From the NCBI GenBank assembly GCA_051453625.1, contig JBOZIK010000001.1, positions 158,222,798-158,286,797 on the forward strand: 64,000 bases of DNA, written 5' to 3'. Made by a program: the position numbers and the translations under genes. The notes under the pieces are model-generated. The model was not told the DNA's origin. It saw only the letters and a list, made by a program, of their open reading frames with translations, and did not search any database. The stretch comes from Welwitschia mirabilis (Eukaryota > Gnetophyta > Gnetopsida > Welwitschiales). Below, piece after piece: positions 13,537-24,079 of the stretch; positions within the stretch are counted from its first letter, which is position 1, and each line of letters starts with the position of its first letter.

Positions 13537-14780
13537 TGTTGTGATGCCAATTTGTAAGAATTTGATGGTGTATTTTGAGTGTTTTTCTAGGAAATTTATA
13601 TAGGTTTGGATGTAATTCTAATGATTATGAAGAACTAATAGTCTGATCACCAAAACATGCTATTCTTCACATATTTGAAGGCATCTCAGGCTTATTTTGA
13701 TACTTCATACTTTGAAGGAAGGATTTACTATGTTGTAGACTAATTTCTCCTAGATCTAGAAAATGAAGAATACTATCGTCCCCATGATAGGCAAGAGGAC
13801 AATACTATTGACATGAATGAAGTCTATGGAGTTGACTGCAGGACCTGAAGCTGATGGACCACTTTTTGACATAGAGTGACGTCCTCTGTATCATCCCCAT
13901 GATAGTCAAGATGAAATCTATTTTCTATGAATGAAAAGAATTATTTTTGTAATGGGTTCATGTAACTCATATGGGTTGCTAGGGTTTCTTCTTTGACTTC
14001 TAGGGTTGGGCTTCTAGAACTTTATTGTAAAACTATAAATACCCTTCCTTTCCTTCATTTCCTTTTTTATCTTAAGGGACTCAATGTTCTTATGATGGAG
14101 GACTAAGGACAAAATGTTCATTCAGTAGCTAGAGAAAAAAGTGTATCTTGGTGTTAGGCTAAGTATCATTCATTGAGGTGCTGCTACTTTGTTATAAATG
14201 GATATAAAAGTTTCATGATCAATTTAATTACTCTTTTTATGATAATTGTGTTTATGTCCCTTATGGTTTAAGTTGATTTTAGTTTAGTAACAGTTCTCTA
14301 ATTTATCTATATTATAAGAGTAACCTTTGTCAAGGTTGATCTTGTTAGTTTAGATTTGCATTGCTATTTCATTCTAATTTCATATTGCATTATCCACATT
14401 CTATTTGGAAATTCATATACTTTATGTTGGTTCAGAACAAGCAATAGAACTCTTCATAGTTGATCTAAGTTATATAGAAATAGTTCTTGTAATATGAGGA
14501 TTAGAGTCTAAATAGAATCCATCTCATTTTTATTTTCATCCCTTGCATTTCACATTCATTCATCATTGCATTATATTTTCATATTTATTTACTTTTATTT
14601 ACTAAAATAAAAAAGATCAAAAATACTTTATGAAATAACTTCTCTAGCTTCTAGCCTAGTGCCTTCAATGGATTATGACATTCAAGTTAACTCTTGTCTA
14701 TACTAGTGTGTGTTTTCTATAAGCATTGTAATTTATAGGTTTTACCTAAAGGACTTAAGGATTACATAATTCACACTGCA
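13537..14780 (+). repeat. E1 left LTR
   Basis: Starts TGTTGTGATGCC and ends at the CA at 14780. It aligns along its length with 23422-23979 and 24080-25292. Shared landmarks include ATTTATATAGGTTTGGATG near 13594, a TATA box at 14034-14040 (TATAAAT) behind a TTCTAGAACTTTATTGTAA stretch, and GGACTTAAGGA near the end. Transcription would start shortly after 14060. It carries two copies of the hairpin-type GTCATCC motif, at about 13773-13807 and 13876-13916. Confidence 0.88.
14034..14040 (+). promoter_or_regulatory. TATA box of E1 left LTR
   Basis: TATAAAT, conserved at 23930-23936 and as TATAAAC at 24545-24551 in the other two LTR copies, with the same upstream TTCTAGAACTT context. Confidence 0.65.
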
Positions 14781-14786
14781 ACATGT

Positions 14787-14804
14787 TGATGTCATTGTTG
14801 GGAA
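14787..14804 (+). promoter_or_regulatory. E1 primer-binding site, tRNA-Asp type
   Basis: The 18 bases TGATGTCATTGTTGGGAA lie 6 bases after the LTR end. The Athila-type site complementary to tRNA-Asp is TGGCGCCGTTGCCGGGGA. Eleven positions agree and all seven differences are transitions (C/T or G/A). This is the site where the tRNA would prime minus-strand DNA synthesis. It is too decayed to pair well now. Confidence 0.75.
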
Positions 14805-15640
14805 ATGCTACAAGGAGCTAGAGGATTATCACTATCTAAATAACTACCTTAAATTTATATTCAAGTTATTTATTTGAAATAGTATTGTATTTTTACCATA
14901 GACTAAGTAGGTTTACTTTTAGTAGTTTTAATTTTCTATAGCTTTAGGGAGCTCTGTCATACTCTCTGTCATTCCAATGAGATTAAGAATGACAGTTCTC
15001 AATCTTCAAATTTATTTTCTTTTTTATGAGTTTTCTTTCTATTTTTTCATCAGTAATAAATTACTATCGTCTTTACTGTCGTCCACACAATAGACAGGAT
15101 GACAGTCTAATTTTTTATTTTGTGAAATCTTTATCTGAGTTTAGTTTTCTATACTATGATATAATTTCCCCTTGTCATCCCAACAATCATGTGGATGACA
15201 GTCTATTATTTTTAATTTCAATTTTTATTTACTGTCTCAGCATGTAGAAACATGATGAATTTTGGTAGAAAATAAAAGATCAGAAAGAATGGAACCTAAG
15301 AGAATGGAACTTAATTAAAGAAAACATCAAATAAGGATTATTTGACTACAAGCAAAATATAGGTACACACCCCAAGTACACAAATTTTAAGGATTGAAGA
15401 AAAATATTTTTTTACTTTTATTATTATAGAATCAGATTTTACAAAAGAAAATCAAAGCATAAAAGTAGATCATGTTATTTCTTCTTTAAATATGTCAAAA
15501 TCATTGCAAAAATAAAAGCACTTTGCTTCATCTAGTACTACAATCATAATAGGAACTTCTTATTCAAATCCAAATATTACTCATAGAGATTTAATTTCTA
15601 ATAGAAAATATAAAATTCAAAATCCCTTTAATTTACCCCT
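14805..15640 (+). other. E1 leader with hairpin repeats
   Basis: Untranslated leader between primer site and gag. It holds three hairpin motifs in which CTGTCATCC-like and GGATGACAG-like halves face each other across a short loop: 14966-14995, 15076-15105 and 15173-15200. The same motif occurs in the LTRs and elsewhere in the element. Confidence 0.65.
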
Positions 15641-16180
15641 CGGTAATGATCTAGAGTTATTTGAGTGCCTATCCAACTTTTTCGATGAAACGTAAGAAAG
15701 ACCCTTTCCAACATCTAGTTGACATTGAACAACTTGTACTTACCTCAAGAAATGGAAAGAAACATATTAGTGATCATACTTACATAATTATTTTTCTAGT
15801 CATACTTAGAGAAAGGGCAAAAATTTTGTTTAAAACCATTCCACATAAGAGTTTTAAATCCTAGAGTTAAGTGCAAAAAGTGTTTATCAAAAGATTTTTG
15901 AGTTAGGTTCCATGAGAAAAAGAAGAAAGGAAGTAACCAACTTTTAACAATAACCTAATGAGGATTATGCCATTACTTATCAATATTTTATTATAGCTAG
16001 CCATTCTAATCCAATTGATAAATTCTGTAAGGAAGAGTTATTCAATTATTTCTACAATGGATTTAATTATCAAAGTAAACAACTTGTAGACTTTTCTTAT
16101 GGAGGTAACTTGTTAAACTTAGTTTTAGAAGATGCATGAAATGTGTTGAAAAACCTAGTAGAGATAAGTAAAACTTAGTC
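15640..16180 (+). pseudogene. gag: E1 gag (capsid region), broken
   Basis: Retrotransposon gag capsid protein, which would form the particle that packages the RNA. Frame fragments at 15661-16180 read a DPFQHLVDIEQLVLTS stretch, then a hydrophobic segment, RERAKILFKTIPHKSF, a KVF-x-KRFL type stretch, YFYNGFNYQSKQLVDFSYGG and NLVLEDAWNVLKNLVE. These follow the Athila/Tat gag pattern: DP..HL, GKAK.WL..LP, L...FY.GL, D.A.GG, A...IE. Stops interrupt it, for example just after KSFKS and within the TTTTTGAGTTAGG stretch near 15895. No initiator can be chosen safely. Confidence 0.75.
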
Positions 16181-17170
16181 TAAACCCACTAAAGAAAATT
16201 AAACTATAGGCCAAATCATAAAAGATTTAAAGAAGGTTAAGCATGACAAGGAAGAAAAGAAAGGTAACTCAACTACATTAATTACAGAATTCACTACCAC
16301 TTTAGAGAAATATGCACAATTGATAATTGATGCAAAGGTAGTAAAAGATAAAAGCATAAATACAACTTGTGAAATCTTTTAAGACAACTTTCATTCAACT
16401 AAAGAATATCCTTATTGGCAACTTGTAAAAAGAGGATGTTTAAGGAAGTTTGTGAATTCAACCAAAGAACACATAACTTTAAGAGTCAATCACAATTTTA
16501 ATAAAGATTAAGTGGGCAATCACAATGGAAACCTTTTGAGAATAGATTCAGAAATTCAAACTTTCAACCTAATTTTCAATAAAATCAGAATGAACTACTC
16601 AGATAATTCATAGAAGAAATGAGAAAGGTGCAAGATAAAACTAATAATAACATTGAAAACTTAGTGAATGTACTTCAAAAAACTATGCTTGCCAATCAAA
16701 GACCACAAGGTCTCTTGCATCTCAACCTTTACCCAACCCAAATTAAGTCAAGAAAGATTTGAAAGTAGTAACAAGAAGTATAAATGATATAACACCTCTT
16801 ACTCATAAGGTTTAAGCTCCAAAAGTTAATAAAAAGAATGAAGAAGATGATATAGAAATTTTGGACTCATATAACTTCCCATCAAAATCACAAGCTAAGA
16901 CCTTCACTAAAAGTTCTTCATAAGAAAACAATGGGAAGAAACCATCTACTCCTTAGCTTGATTGGTTAAATAAAAATCCTACCTTTAATGAAAATTTAGA
17001 AACCTTGATGTAAGAAGTAAACATCAATTTATCTTTTTGGAAACTCTTGCAATAAAATCCTAAATATTCTAAGTTATGGAAGAACCTAGTGAGAAGAAAA
17101 TAAAAACATACGATTACTAGCACAGTTTTTCTTGTTCAATCTATTTCCAACTTAGTTATGAAAAAGTGTC
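16181..17170 (+). pseudogene. E1 gag-protease linker, broken
   Basis: Lysine- and glutamate-rich remains between the capsid and protease regions, with recognisable pieces only (for example a P..SQAKTFTK type stretch near 16880-16920 and a K/E-rich stretch near 16200-16260). No clear zinc knuckle is seen. The position and composition fit the long charged linker of Athila-type gag-pol. Many stops are present. Confidence 0.45.
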
Positions 17171-17580
17171 CTAAATTTAAAGACCTTGGAGCTAAAACTA
17201 TGAGTGTAATCTTGGAAGAAAATAAAAGAATTCAAAAATATTTAATTAACATAGGAGTTAGTATAAACATCATACCTTTTCACATATGTAAGAGACTTAG
17301 GTTGGAAAACAAAATAGAACCTACATGAATTATCTTGGAATTAGTTGATACTTCAATCAATAAATCATTAGATTTTATGAAGAACTTAGTCATTCAATTT
17401 AAAGAAGCCTTTTACCCCATAGATGTGGTTATCATTGAGGTAGAACATGATGGAGGTTATCTACTACCTTTAGGAAGAGCCTTTTGTGCAGCTGCCCACT
17501 GTATCATTAAAACATGGACTAAGATGATGGAATGTTACATAGGCAATAAAAAATTTACCATTTGAGTTTTTATTGTTATT
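17171..17580 (+). pseudogene. pro: E1 aspartic protease, broken
   Basis: Retropepsin that would cut the gag-pol polyprotein. The region reads LINIGVSINIIPFHICKRLR, matching the Athila pattern LxDLGASxNLMPxxxxxxLG, then an LVDTSI...DVVIIEVEHDG...LPLGRAF segment (17335-17565) matching the flap and the I-L-G-R-P-F motif. The catalytic Asp of D-(L/I)-G-(A/V)-S is Asn here (codon AAC at 17248-17250), a G-to-A change that alone would kill the enzyme. Stops lie before 17335 and after 17565. Confidence 0.78.
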
Positions 17581-18069
17581 GAAAAGGACACAGGAGATGA
17601 TTTTAACTTAGAAAAATAACTTAAACCAACCTTATTTTTACAACATTGACCAATTAAGGAGATATTAATAATGCTGCATGAACCAACTTTATATGATAAC
17701 CTAACTGAAACACACTCTCTTGAGTTTGAGGATGAAGAATATGTCAATAGGGGAGGAACTTAATATATTTGCTTAATAAAAATTATTTTTGTAGATTGTT
17801 GTCCCACGTCTATCATGCCCATGACATAGAAGATGATAGCTCAAAATCTCAACCTAGAATTAAAGAAATTATCCCAAGGTTTAAAATATATTTCTGTATC
17901 TAATAATCTAAATAAACTTCTAATAATAAATGACTTTCTTACTCCTCAACAAGAATCCAACTTGATCTCACTCTTAACTTCTAAAGAAGAGGACTTTTCT
18001 TGGATCCATAAAGACTTAGCTGCCATCCCTCTTTTCATTGTCCAATAAAAATTTATGTTGATGATAATG
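17581..18069 (+). pseudogene. E1 protease-RT linker, broken
   Basis: Open part 17833-18048 contains LELKKLSQGLKYISV, then LTPQQESNLISLL and KDLAAIP. This matches the conserved segment just before RT in Athila/Tat elements (LELKPLPxHLKY..., L...QE..LL..L..., DLKGI). A copy of the hairpin-type motif overlaps its start (about 17796-17841). Confidence 0.65.
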
Positions 18070-18897
18070 CTATAACCCCAAAGAAAGCTCAACCCAACCC
18101 TTAAGCAAATAGTTTAAGGATGAAATTATTAGACTTATGAATGTAAAGATTATATACGCTATATCCCATAATAAGTGGATTAGCCCTTTGATAGTAGTTT
18201 CAAAAAAGAGGGGGAAATGGAGAGTGTGCATTGATTTTAGAAAACTTAATGAGGTCACTAAAAAGGATCATTGCCCTTTATCATTTCTTGATCAAGTACT
18301 TGATAGAATTCAAGGTCATGCATACTCTTATTTTCTTAATGGATATAGTGCCTATAATCAAATTGGTATAGTAAGGGAAGACTTTATATCACCATTTAAA
18401 ACCTTTACCTTTAGACATATGCCATTTGGACTTTACAATGTCCTAGAAAATTTCCAAAGAGTAATGATGGGAATCTTTTCTAATATAATAGAGGATTATA
18501 TTAAAATCTTTATGGATGACTTCTCCATATTTGGTGAAACTTTTGATCAAACCATAGAAAGAATAGAGAAAGCCTTGGTTCAATATATAAAAAGTGGCCT
18601 ACATTTGAGTTAGGAAAAAATTTTTCTCCTTATCAATAAAGTAATTGTTTTAGTCACCATATTTTAAAGGAAGGGATTAAGATGGACCCTATAAAAGTTA
18701 ATATCATTAAAAACCTTATTCCTCCAACCAATGTCAAACAAGTTAGATCATTTCTTGGTCATGCTTATTTCTATTATCGCTCTATTCATGATTATGTTAA
18801 AATTTGTAAACCTATTTACTCATTACTTAAAAAGGATGCTAAATTTAATTAGAATTATTCATGTCAACTTACATTTGCTAAACTTAAGAAAAACATT
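18070..18897 (+). pseudogene. pol: E1 reverse transcriptase, broken
   Basis: RNA-dependent DNA polymerase of gypsy type. The open part 18137-18613 holds SPLIVVSKKRGKWRVCIDFR, KLNEVTKKDHCPLSFLDQVL, a YFLNGYSAYNQI segment (motif A; the usual D of LDGYSGY is N), a MPFGLYNV segment (motif B) and FMDD at 18509-18520 (motif C, both Asp kept). Downstream, another frame continues with remains of GIxVD.AKI, VRSFLGHAYFYYR and KPIYSLLKKDA, the RT connection region, up to the gap at 18898. Stops include one after GLHLS at 18611. Confidence 0.9.
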
Positions 18898-19424
18898 NNN
18901 NNNNNNNNNNNNNNNNNNNNNNNNNNNNNNNNNNNNNNNNNNNNNNNNNNNNNNNNNNNNNNNNNNNNNNNNNNNNNNNNNNNNNNNNNNNNNNNNNNNN
19001 NNNNNNNNNNNNNNNNNNNNNNNNNNNNNNNNNNNNNNNNNNNNNNNNNNNNNNNNNNNNNNNNNNNNNNNNNNNNNNNNNNNNNNNNNNNNNNNNNNNN
19101 NNNNNNNNNNNNNNNNNNNNNNNNNNNNNNNNNNNNNNNNNNNNNNNNNNNNNNNNNNNNNNNNNNNNNNNNNNNNNNNNNNNNNNNNNNNNNNNNNNNN
19201 NNNNNNNNNNNNNNNNNNNNNNNNNNNNNNNNNNNNNNNNNNNNNNNNNNNNNNNNNNNNNNNNNNNNNNNNNNNNNNNNNNNNNNNNNNNNNNNNNNNN
19301 NNNNNNNNNNNNNNNNNNNNNNNNNNNNNNNNNNNNNNNNNNNNNNNNNNNNNNNNNNNNNNNNNNNNNNNNNNNNNNNNNNNNNNNNNNNNNNNNNNNN
19401 NNNNNNNNNNNNNNNNNNNNNNNN
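18898..19424. other. Assembly gap (527 N)
   Basis: The 52 bases before the gap (18846-18897) are identical to the 52 bases after it (19425-19476). The coding sense of RT to RNase H continues directly across if one copy is dropped, so the gap probably contains little or nothing. Confidence 0.85.
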
Positions 19425-19925
19425 TAATTAGAATTATTCATGTCAACTTACATTTGCTAAACTTAAGAAAAACATTTCTTTTAAACATCTTGTCATAAGT
19501 TCTAATTGGACTAAAGATTTTAAACTTATGTGTGATGCAGGTAACATTATTGTGGGTGGGGTTCTTAGCCAAAAATGTGAAAATTGTTTTAAAGTTATCT
19601 CCTATCTTAGTAAAAATTTATTCAAAGCCCAATCCAACTATGATACTACTAAGATAGAAATGCTTGCCATCACATTTTTCCTTGATCATCTTCAATATTA
19701 TCTTCTTAGCTTCCACATTAATGTTTGTACAAATCATGCATCTATGTGCTATCTCATGATTATAAAAGATTCTAGTGCTAGACTTATTTGATGAATCCTT
19801 CTTATGCAAGAATTTAATTTTACCATCATCGATAAAGCTAGAAAATATAATAGTATTGTAGATCACTTATTTCAACTTTCTTATTCTCATGATGAACTTC
19901 CCATAAATGACTCTTTTCTGGGTGA
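19425..19925 (+). pseudogene. pol: E1 RNase H, broken
   Basis: Removes the RNA strand during reverse transcription. The open part 19528-19791 reads MCDAGNIIVGGVLSQK (first catalytic Asp kept), then SYLSKNLFKAQSNYDTTKIE (catalytic Glu kept) and CTNHASMCYL. In gypsy RNases this last motif is YTDHAAL, so the third catalytic Asp is Asn (codon at 19732-19734), again G-to-A. It continues after a stop near 19790 with a LMQEFNFTIIDKARKYN segment and a V.DHL..L remnant, the usual end of the domain. Confidence 0.88.
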
Positions 19926-21225
19926 ATAACTCTTTGCCATTGAGTAACTTTGTGTCATCTCTTCTACTCATCCCAATCCTTAGTATGCTAATATTATAAA
20001 CTACCTTATTACTTTAAAAACACCTCAGCATTAGAATCATATCCAATGCAAATCTTTTCTCCATAGGATTAGTAACTATAAGTGGAATGAACCTCATCTT
20101 TATAGAAGATCCAAAGACCAAATCATGTGTAAGTATGTGTCTAAGTAAGAAAGCCTAGAAATTCTAAAAATTTACCATGATGGAATATGTGGGGAACATT
20201 TTAATGGCTAAAAGACTACAATGAAAGTTCTTCACCTTGGTTTTTATTGGTCCACCTTTTCCAAGGATTCATTTGACTTCACTAGAAGGTATGATGAATG
20301 TCAACGTTATGATAGCCTAAGTTATTCTTAAGATATGCTCCTTAAACCTATGCTTGAATGTGAACCTTTTGATTATTAGGGGATTAACTTTATAGGCCCT
20401 ATCGAGCTACCTTCTCATGACAAAAATTACATCTTAGTGATCATGGATATGTTACTAAGTAAGTTAAAGTTATTTCTACTATCAAGAATGATGCTTAAAC
20501 TATTTGCAACTTTGTTTGAACTCATTTTCAACATTTTTATTTTCCTAGAATCATCAGTAGTGATCAAGCAACTTATTTCATTAATCACCTTTTTAAAAAA
20601 CTTCTTTTATCTATTAGTTTTAAACATAGAATTACATGTGCTTATCATCCTCAAATTAATGACCAAGCCTAAAACACAAATAAAGAAATTAAAAAGATGC
20701 TACAAAAATTAGTCTCTATCAATAGGAAAACATGGTCCTCTAAACTTAATGGTGTTCTTTGGGCTTACCTTACTACTTGGTGTAACTTTCTACGTTTCTC
20801 ACCATATAAAATTATGTATGAAAAATTTTGTATTTTGCAAGTTGATTTTTGCTATAACTCTTATCGATCCACTCATCAACTTAATCTTTTAGACTTGGAT
20901 GAAAATCTTTGAAATTGATTAGCCCAAATTGACTATTTAGATGAAAAATGTACTCATGTAATACATTATTAACTCATTCATAAAGCCCAAGCCAAGTTCA
21001 AACATGACAAAAAGACTATTCATAAGTAATTTGAACATGGTTAACTTGTCCTTTTATATAACACTGTAGTACACCTTTTACACAACAAGTTAACTTCTAA
21101 ATGGTTAGGTCCTTATATTATAGAAAAAGTACATTCAAATGGCTCAGTTAAAATCTTTGATTCAAATACTAGAGAAATTTAAAAAGTTAATAGATAAAGG
21201 TTAAAAATTTATGTGTTATCTTCTG
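19926..21225 (+). pseudogene. pol: E1 integrase, broken
   Basis: Inserts the DNA copy into the genome. The zinc-binding part is at about 20160-20325, with YHDGICGEHFN (His pair), FYWSTFSKDSFDF and YDECQRYD; the first Cys of C-x-x-C is Tyr. The catalytic core begins at about 20340, with a GINFIGP stretch in which the usual Asp is Asn (20386-20388) and a TAG stop replaces the preceding Trp. Further pieces in shifted frames are ISSDQATYFINHLFK, AYHPQ, KTWSSKLNGVLWAYLTT (20697-20912), FSPYKIMYEK and a C-terminal KWLGPYIIEKVHSNGSVKI stretch. No chromodomain follows. At least two frame changes and many stops. Confidence 0.88.
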
Positions 21226-23409
21226 ATGAAACCTTGAACATGATAGAAGCACTTATCTTGAAAGACCCTATCTATGAGAAGAACCTTTGTCTTGCCATTG
21301 TCTAAATTCCTTCTTAACTTATTTCTTAGGTAGATATCATGCTATCACTTGAATATTTTTAACTTAACTTATGTGTTACTTTATGAAGTTACCATGATTA
21401 GTGATATTTTAGTTGGGTATTTTAAAATGATAAGATTAAATTCACCTAATGTTAAGACATTCATATGTTTATGAACTTCATTCAGAAAGAAGATGTCTTG
21501 GTTCTTTTTGTTCTCTTTCAATGGTATAAATAATTAGTTATTTTTATATGTTCTTCCTTGTTTCTCATCTTATTACTTCACTTTTATCCTGACAAGTACT
21601 TAATCATGTGGAGATTACAAAAAGAAAAGAAAAGAAAAAAAGAAAAAAAGAAAAAGAAAAAAAAAGAAAATAAAGAAAGAAATAAAAGAAATGCAGACCA
21701 TGCTCTTTCATATCTAAACTAAAACATGATCATCATGATTTCTTACCGCAAGTGCACTAGGTAATTTTTCCCAAGAAGGGTCTCTAGCAATGTGATATGG
21801 CTGCTATGGAAACCCCACTAGGGGGTTTATTGGCCATGTTGTATTGGTTTTTACTCTTATGATAATGGTTGCACTGCCCTCATCATGGCAGAATAAAATT
21901 TTACTTAGAGGTTATGATATCAATTGTGTCCCTGGTGTCATCAAAGGTATTGCTTATTTTTTATACTTTTTTTTACATATAGTACTTCCACATGATCATT
22001 CTACTTTTCTATATTCTAGTATTGTTTTGATATATGAGCTAGTGACTTCATGTTTCTTTAGCATTTTATCTTATCATCCATTGTTTAATAACATTAGACA
22101 TACTTGACACTATCATAATCATAGCCTATTTGAATGGTACTTTATAAATTTTTACATACTATCATGCATTTTTATTAGGTTATTTTATGATTGTTACCAA
22201 GGGAATTTATTAGGTTAGAATTTAGGGTAAGTAAACAATCTTCTTTATGTTCCCAGTTATTCATTTCATTTTGTTTTTCTTTAGCTATTTTGATTGGGTT
22301 TTTCAAAGTCATTTTCATACTTTTTTTTAAAATAATATTATGGATCTGATCATTTAGTCATTTATTATTACTTTTACTTATATCTTATATCCATAAGGGT
22401 TATTGTTTCTCTTCTTGATAGGTGATAATGATAACTTTTTGAGTTTAATTCTTACGTTTCTAGGCTTACTGAGTTTGAGCACATTTGAGGATTTTTTCCT
22501 AAGCAAAGATTCCTTTTACTTAGTGTGTTTTCTTCTCTTTAGCATCCCTTTTCTATAGATCTCTTTTTACCATGTTCATGTTTTTTAAGATAAATTTTCA
22601 CTTTCTATCTTCTTTCTGCTTTTTCTACTACTTTTTGTATGTTTGCTTGCTTTTAAACTTTTTCTGGTTTTTACTCTCTTTTCAAACATTTATCTGATCA
22701 CTGTCGTTCCATGTCTGTCATCCCCACAACAAATAAGATGATAATCATTCTTTTCATTATATGCAATCTAGGAAGTTTTGCTTTACCTAGGGGGTGTTTG
22801 GGGAAAGGGTTCATTTCTAAGAATTCTTCTTTGATATTGAGAAAAATTTTTAAAATTAAAAAGGATTATATTTAATCTTTACAATACATATTTATGATGA
22901 GTTATTTGGATATGATTTCATGATACTTGAATAAATTTCATGAACTTTATTTAGTAGGTACATAGTACCACAGTCATAGAGTTTTCCTACAGCTATGTTT
23001 TAAAATGATCTAAGGAAAGGAATATTATGATTACTCTTGTACTTTGTCTTGTAGGATACATTAATGAGCTTTAGATGCATCATTCTTTGAGATTATCACT
23101 ACTTATGTTTTACACATTAGTTTCAGTATCATTATCTTATATTATGCATATACATTATCATTTTCTAAGCTATCATTGTTACATTTTATGACTTTTTGTA
23201 TGTGTATGACATTCATTAGTTTTATGGTAATGTGATTAAGTAGGGGGCTTAGGAAAATGTCAGTATTTGTATCAGTTAATTTGTTTTAAATATTTATTCT
23301 TGCATGATAAAATTGAACTTAAATTATATTTTTTTAGATATTATTTATCTTACTTAAATTGGCTCATAATATAGTTGATCGCTCATATTGTCAAGAACTA
23401 ACAAGGCTA
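21226..23409 (+). other. E1 integrase-to-LTR spacer
   Basis: About 2.2 kb without a recognisable gene; I see no envelope-like ORF. It includes a purine-only-like tract at 21618-21690, a CTGTCGTTCC...GATGATAATC copy of the hairpin-type motif at 22701-22746, and a second purine stretch, AAGTAGGGGGC, near 23230. Long 3' untranslated stretches are usual in Tat/Athila elements. Confidence 0.55.
21618..21690 (+). repeat. (A)nG purine tract
   Basis: Irregular AAAAG/AAAG repeats, more than 70 bases almost without pyrimidines. Confidence 0.85.
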
Positions 23410-23421
23410 AGTAGGAAGCTA
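23410..23421 (+). promoter_or_regulatory. Candidate polypurine tract of E1
   Basis: AAGTAGGAAGCTA-type stretch directly before the TGTTG start of the right LTR. It would prime plus-strand synthesis. It is weakly purine-rich, so the stronger AAGTAGGGGGC near 23230 is an alternative. Confidence 0.4.
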
Positions 23422-23979
23422 TGTTGCAATGCTAATTTATAGGAATTTGATAGTATATTTTGAGTGCTTTTGTAGGACATTTATATAGGTTTGGATGTAA
23501 TTCTAATGATTCTGGAGAACTGATAGGATGATCATTGAAACATGCTATTCTTAGCATATTTGGAGGTATATTAGCCTTGTTTTAATACTTCATACTTTAA
23601 AGGAAAGATTTACTATGATATAGACTAATTTCTTCTAGAGCTAGAAAATGAAGAAGATTGTCATCCCCTCTGTCATCCTCCTGATAGGCAGGACGATAGC
23701 ACTGTTGATATGAATGGAGTCTACAAACTTGATTATAGGACCTAAAGCTGATAAACCATCTTATAACATAGAGTGACATCCCTCTGCTATCCCCATGATA
23801 GTAAGGATGATAGCTCTTTTATATGGATGAAAATAATTATTTTTGTAATGGGGTTATGCAACCCATATGGGCTGCTAGAGTTTCTTCTCCAACTTCTAGG
23901 GTTAAGCTTCTAGAACTTTATTGTAAAACTATAAATACCTTTTCTTTACTTCATTTTCTTTTTCATCTTTTAGCTTTGA
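23422..23979 (+). repeat. E1 right LTR, first copy (5' part)
   Basis: Begins TGTTGCAATGCTAATTTA, matching the left LTR start. It follows the left LTR to just past the TATA box (23930-23936), where the gap begins. Hairpin-type motifs lie at about 23658-23700 and 23772-23815. Confidence 0.85.
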
Positions 23980-24079
23980 NNNNNNNNNNNNNNNNNNNNN
24001 NNNNNNNNNNNNNNNNNNNNNNNNNNNNNNNNNNNNNNNNNNNNNNNNNNNNNNNNNNNNNNNNNNNNNNNNNNNNNNN
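23980..24079. other. Assembly gap (exactly 100 N)
   Basis: A round 100 N usually stands for unknown size. LTR sequence runs up to it on the left and restarts near LTR base 54 on the right, so the two sides do not join collinearly. Confidence 0.85.

Noticed and set aside
18731-19498. Long open frames crossing N-gaps (also those at 18884-19441, 23823-24198, 52350-52835, 57778-58023, 58687-59526 and 58752-59449)
   Set aside because: They are open only because N codons are not stops. They hold no information.
21844-22107. 87-codon ORF after integrase as an envelope-like gene
   Set aside because: No signal peptide or conserved pattern I can support. Hydrophobic content follows from T-rich DNA.
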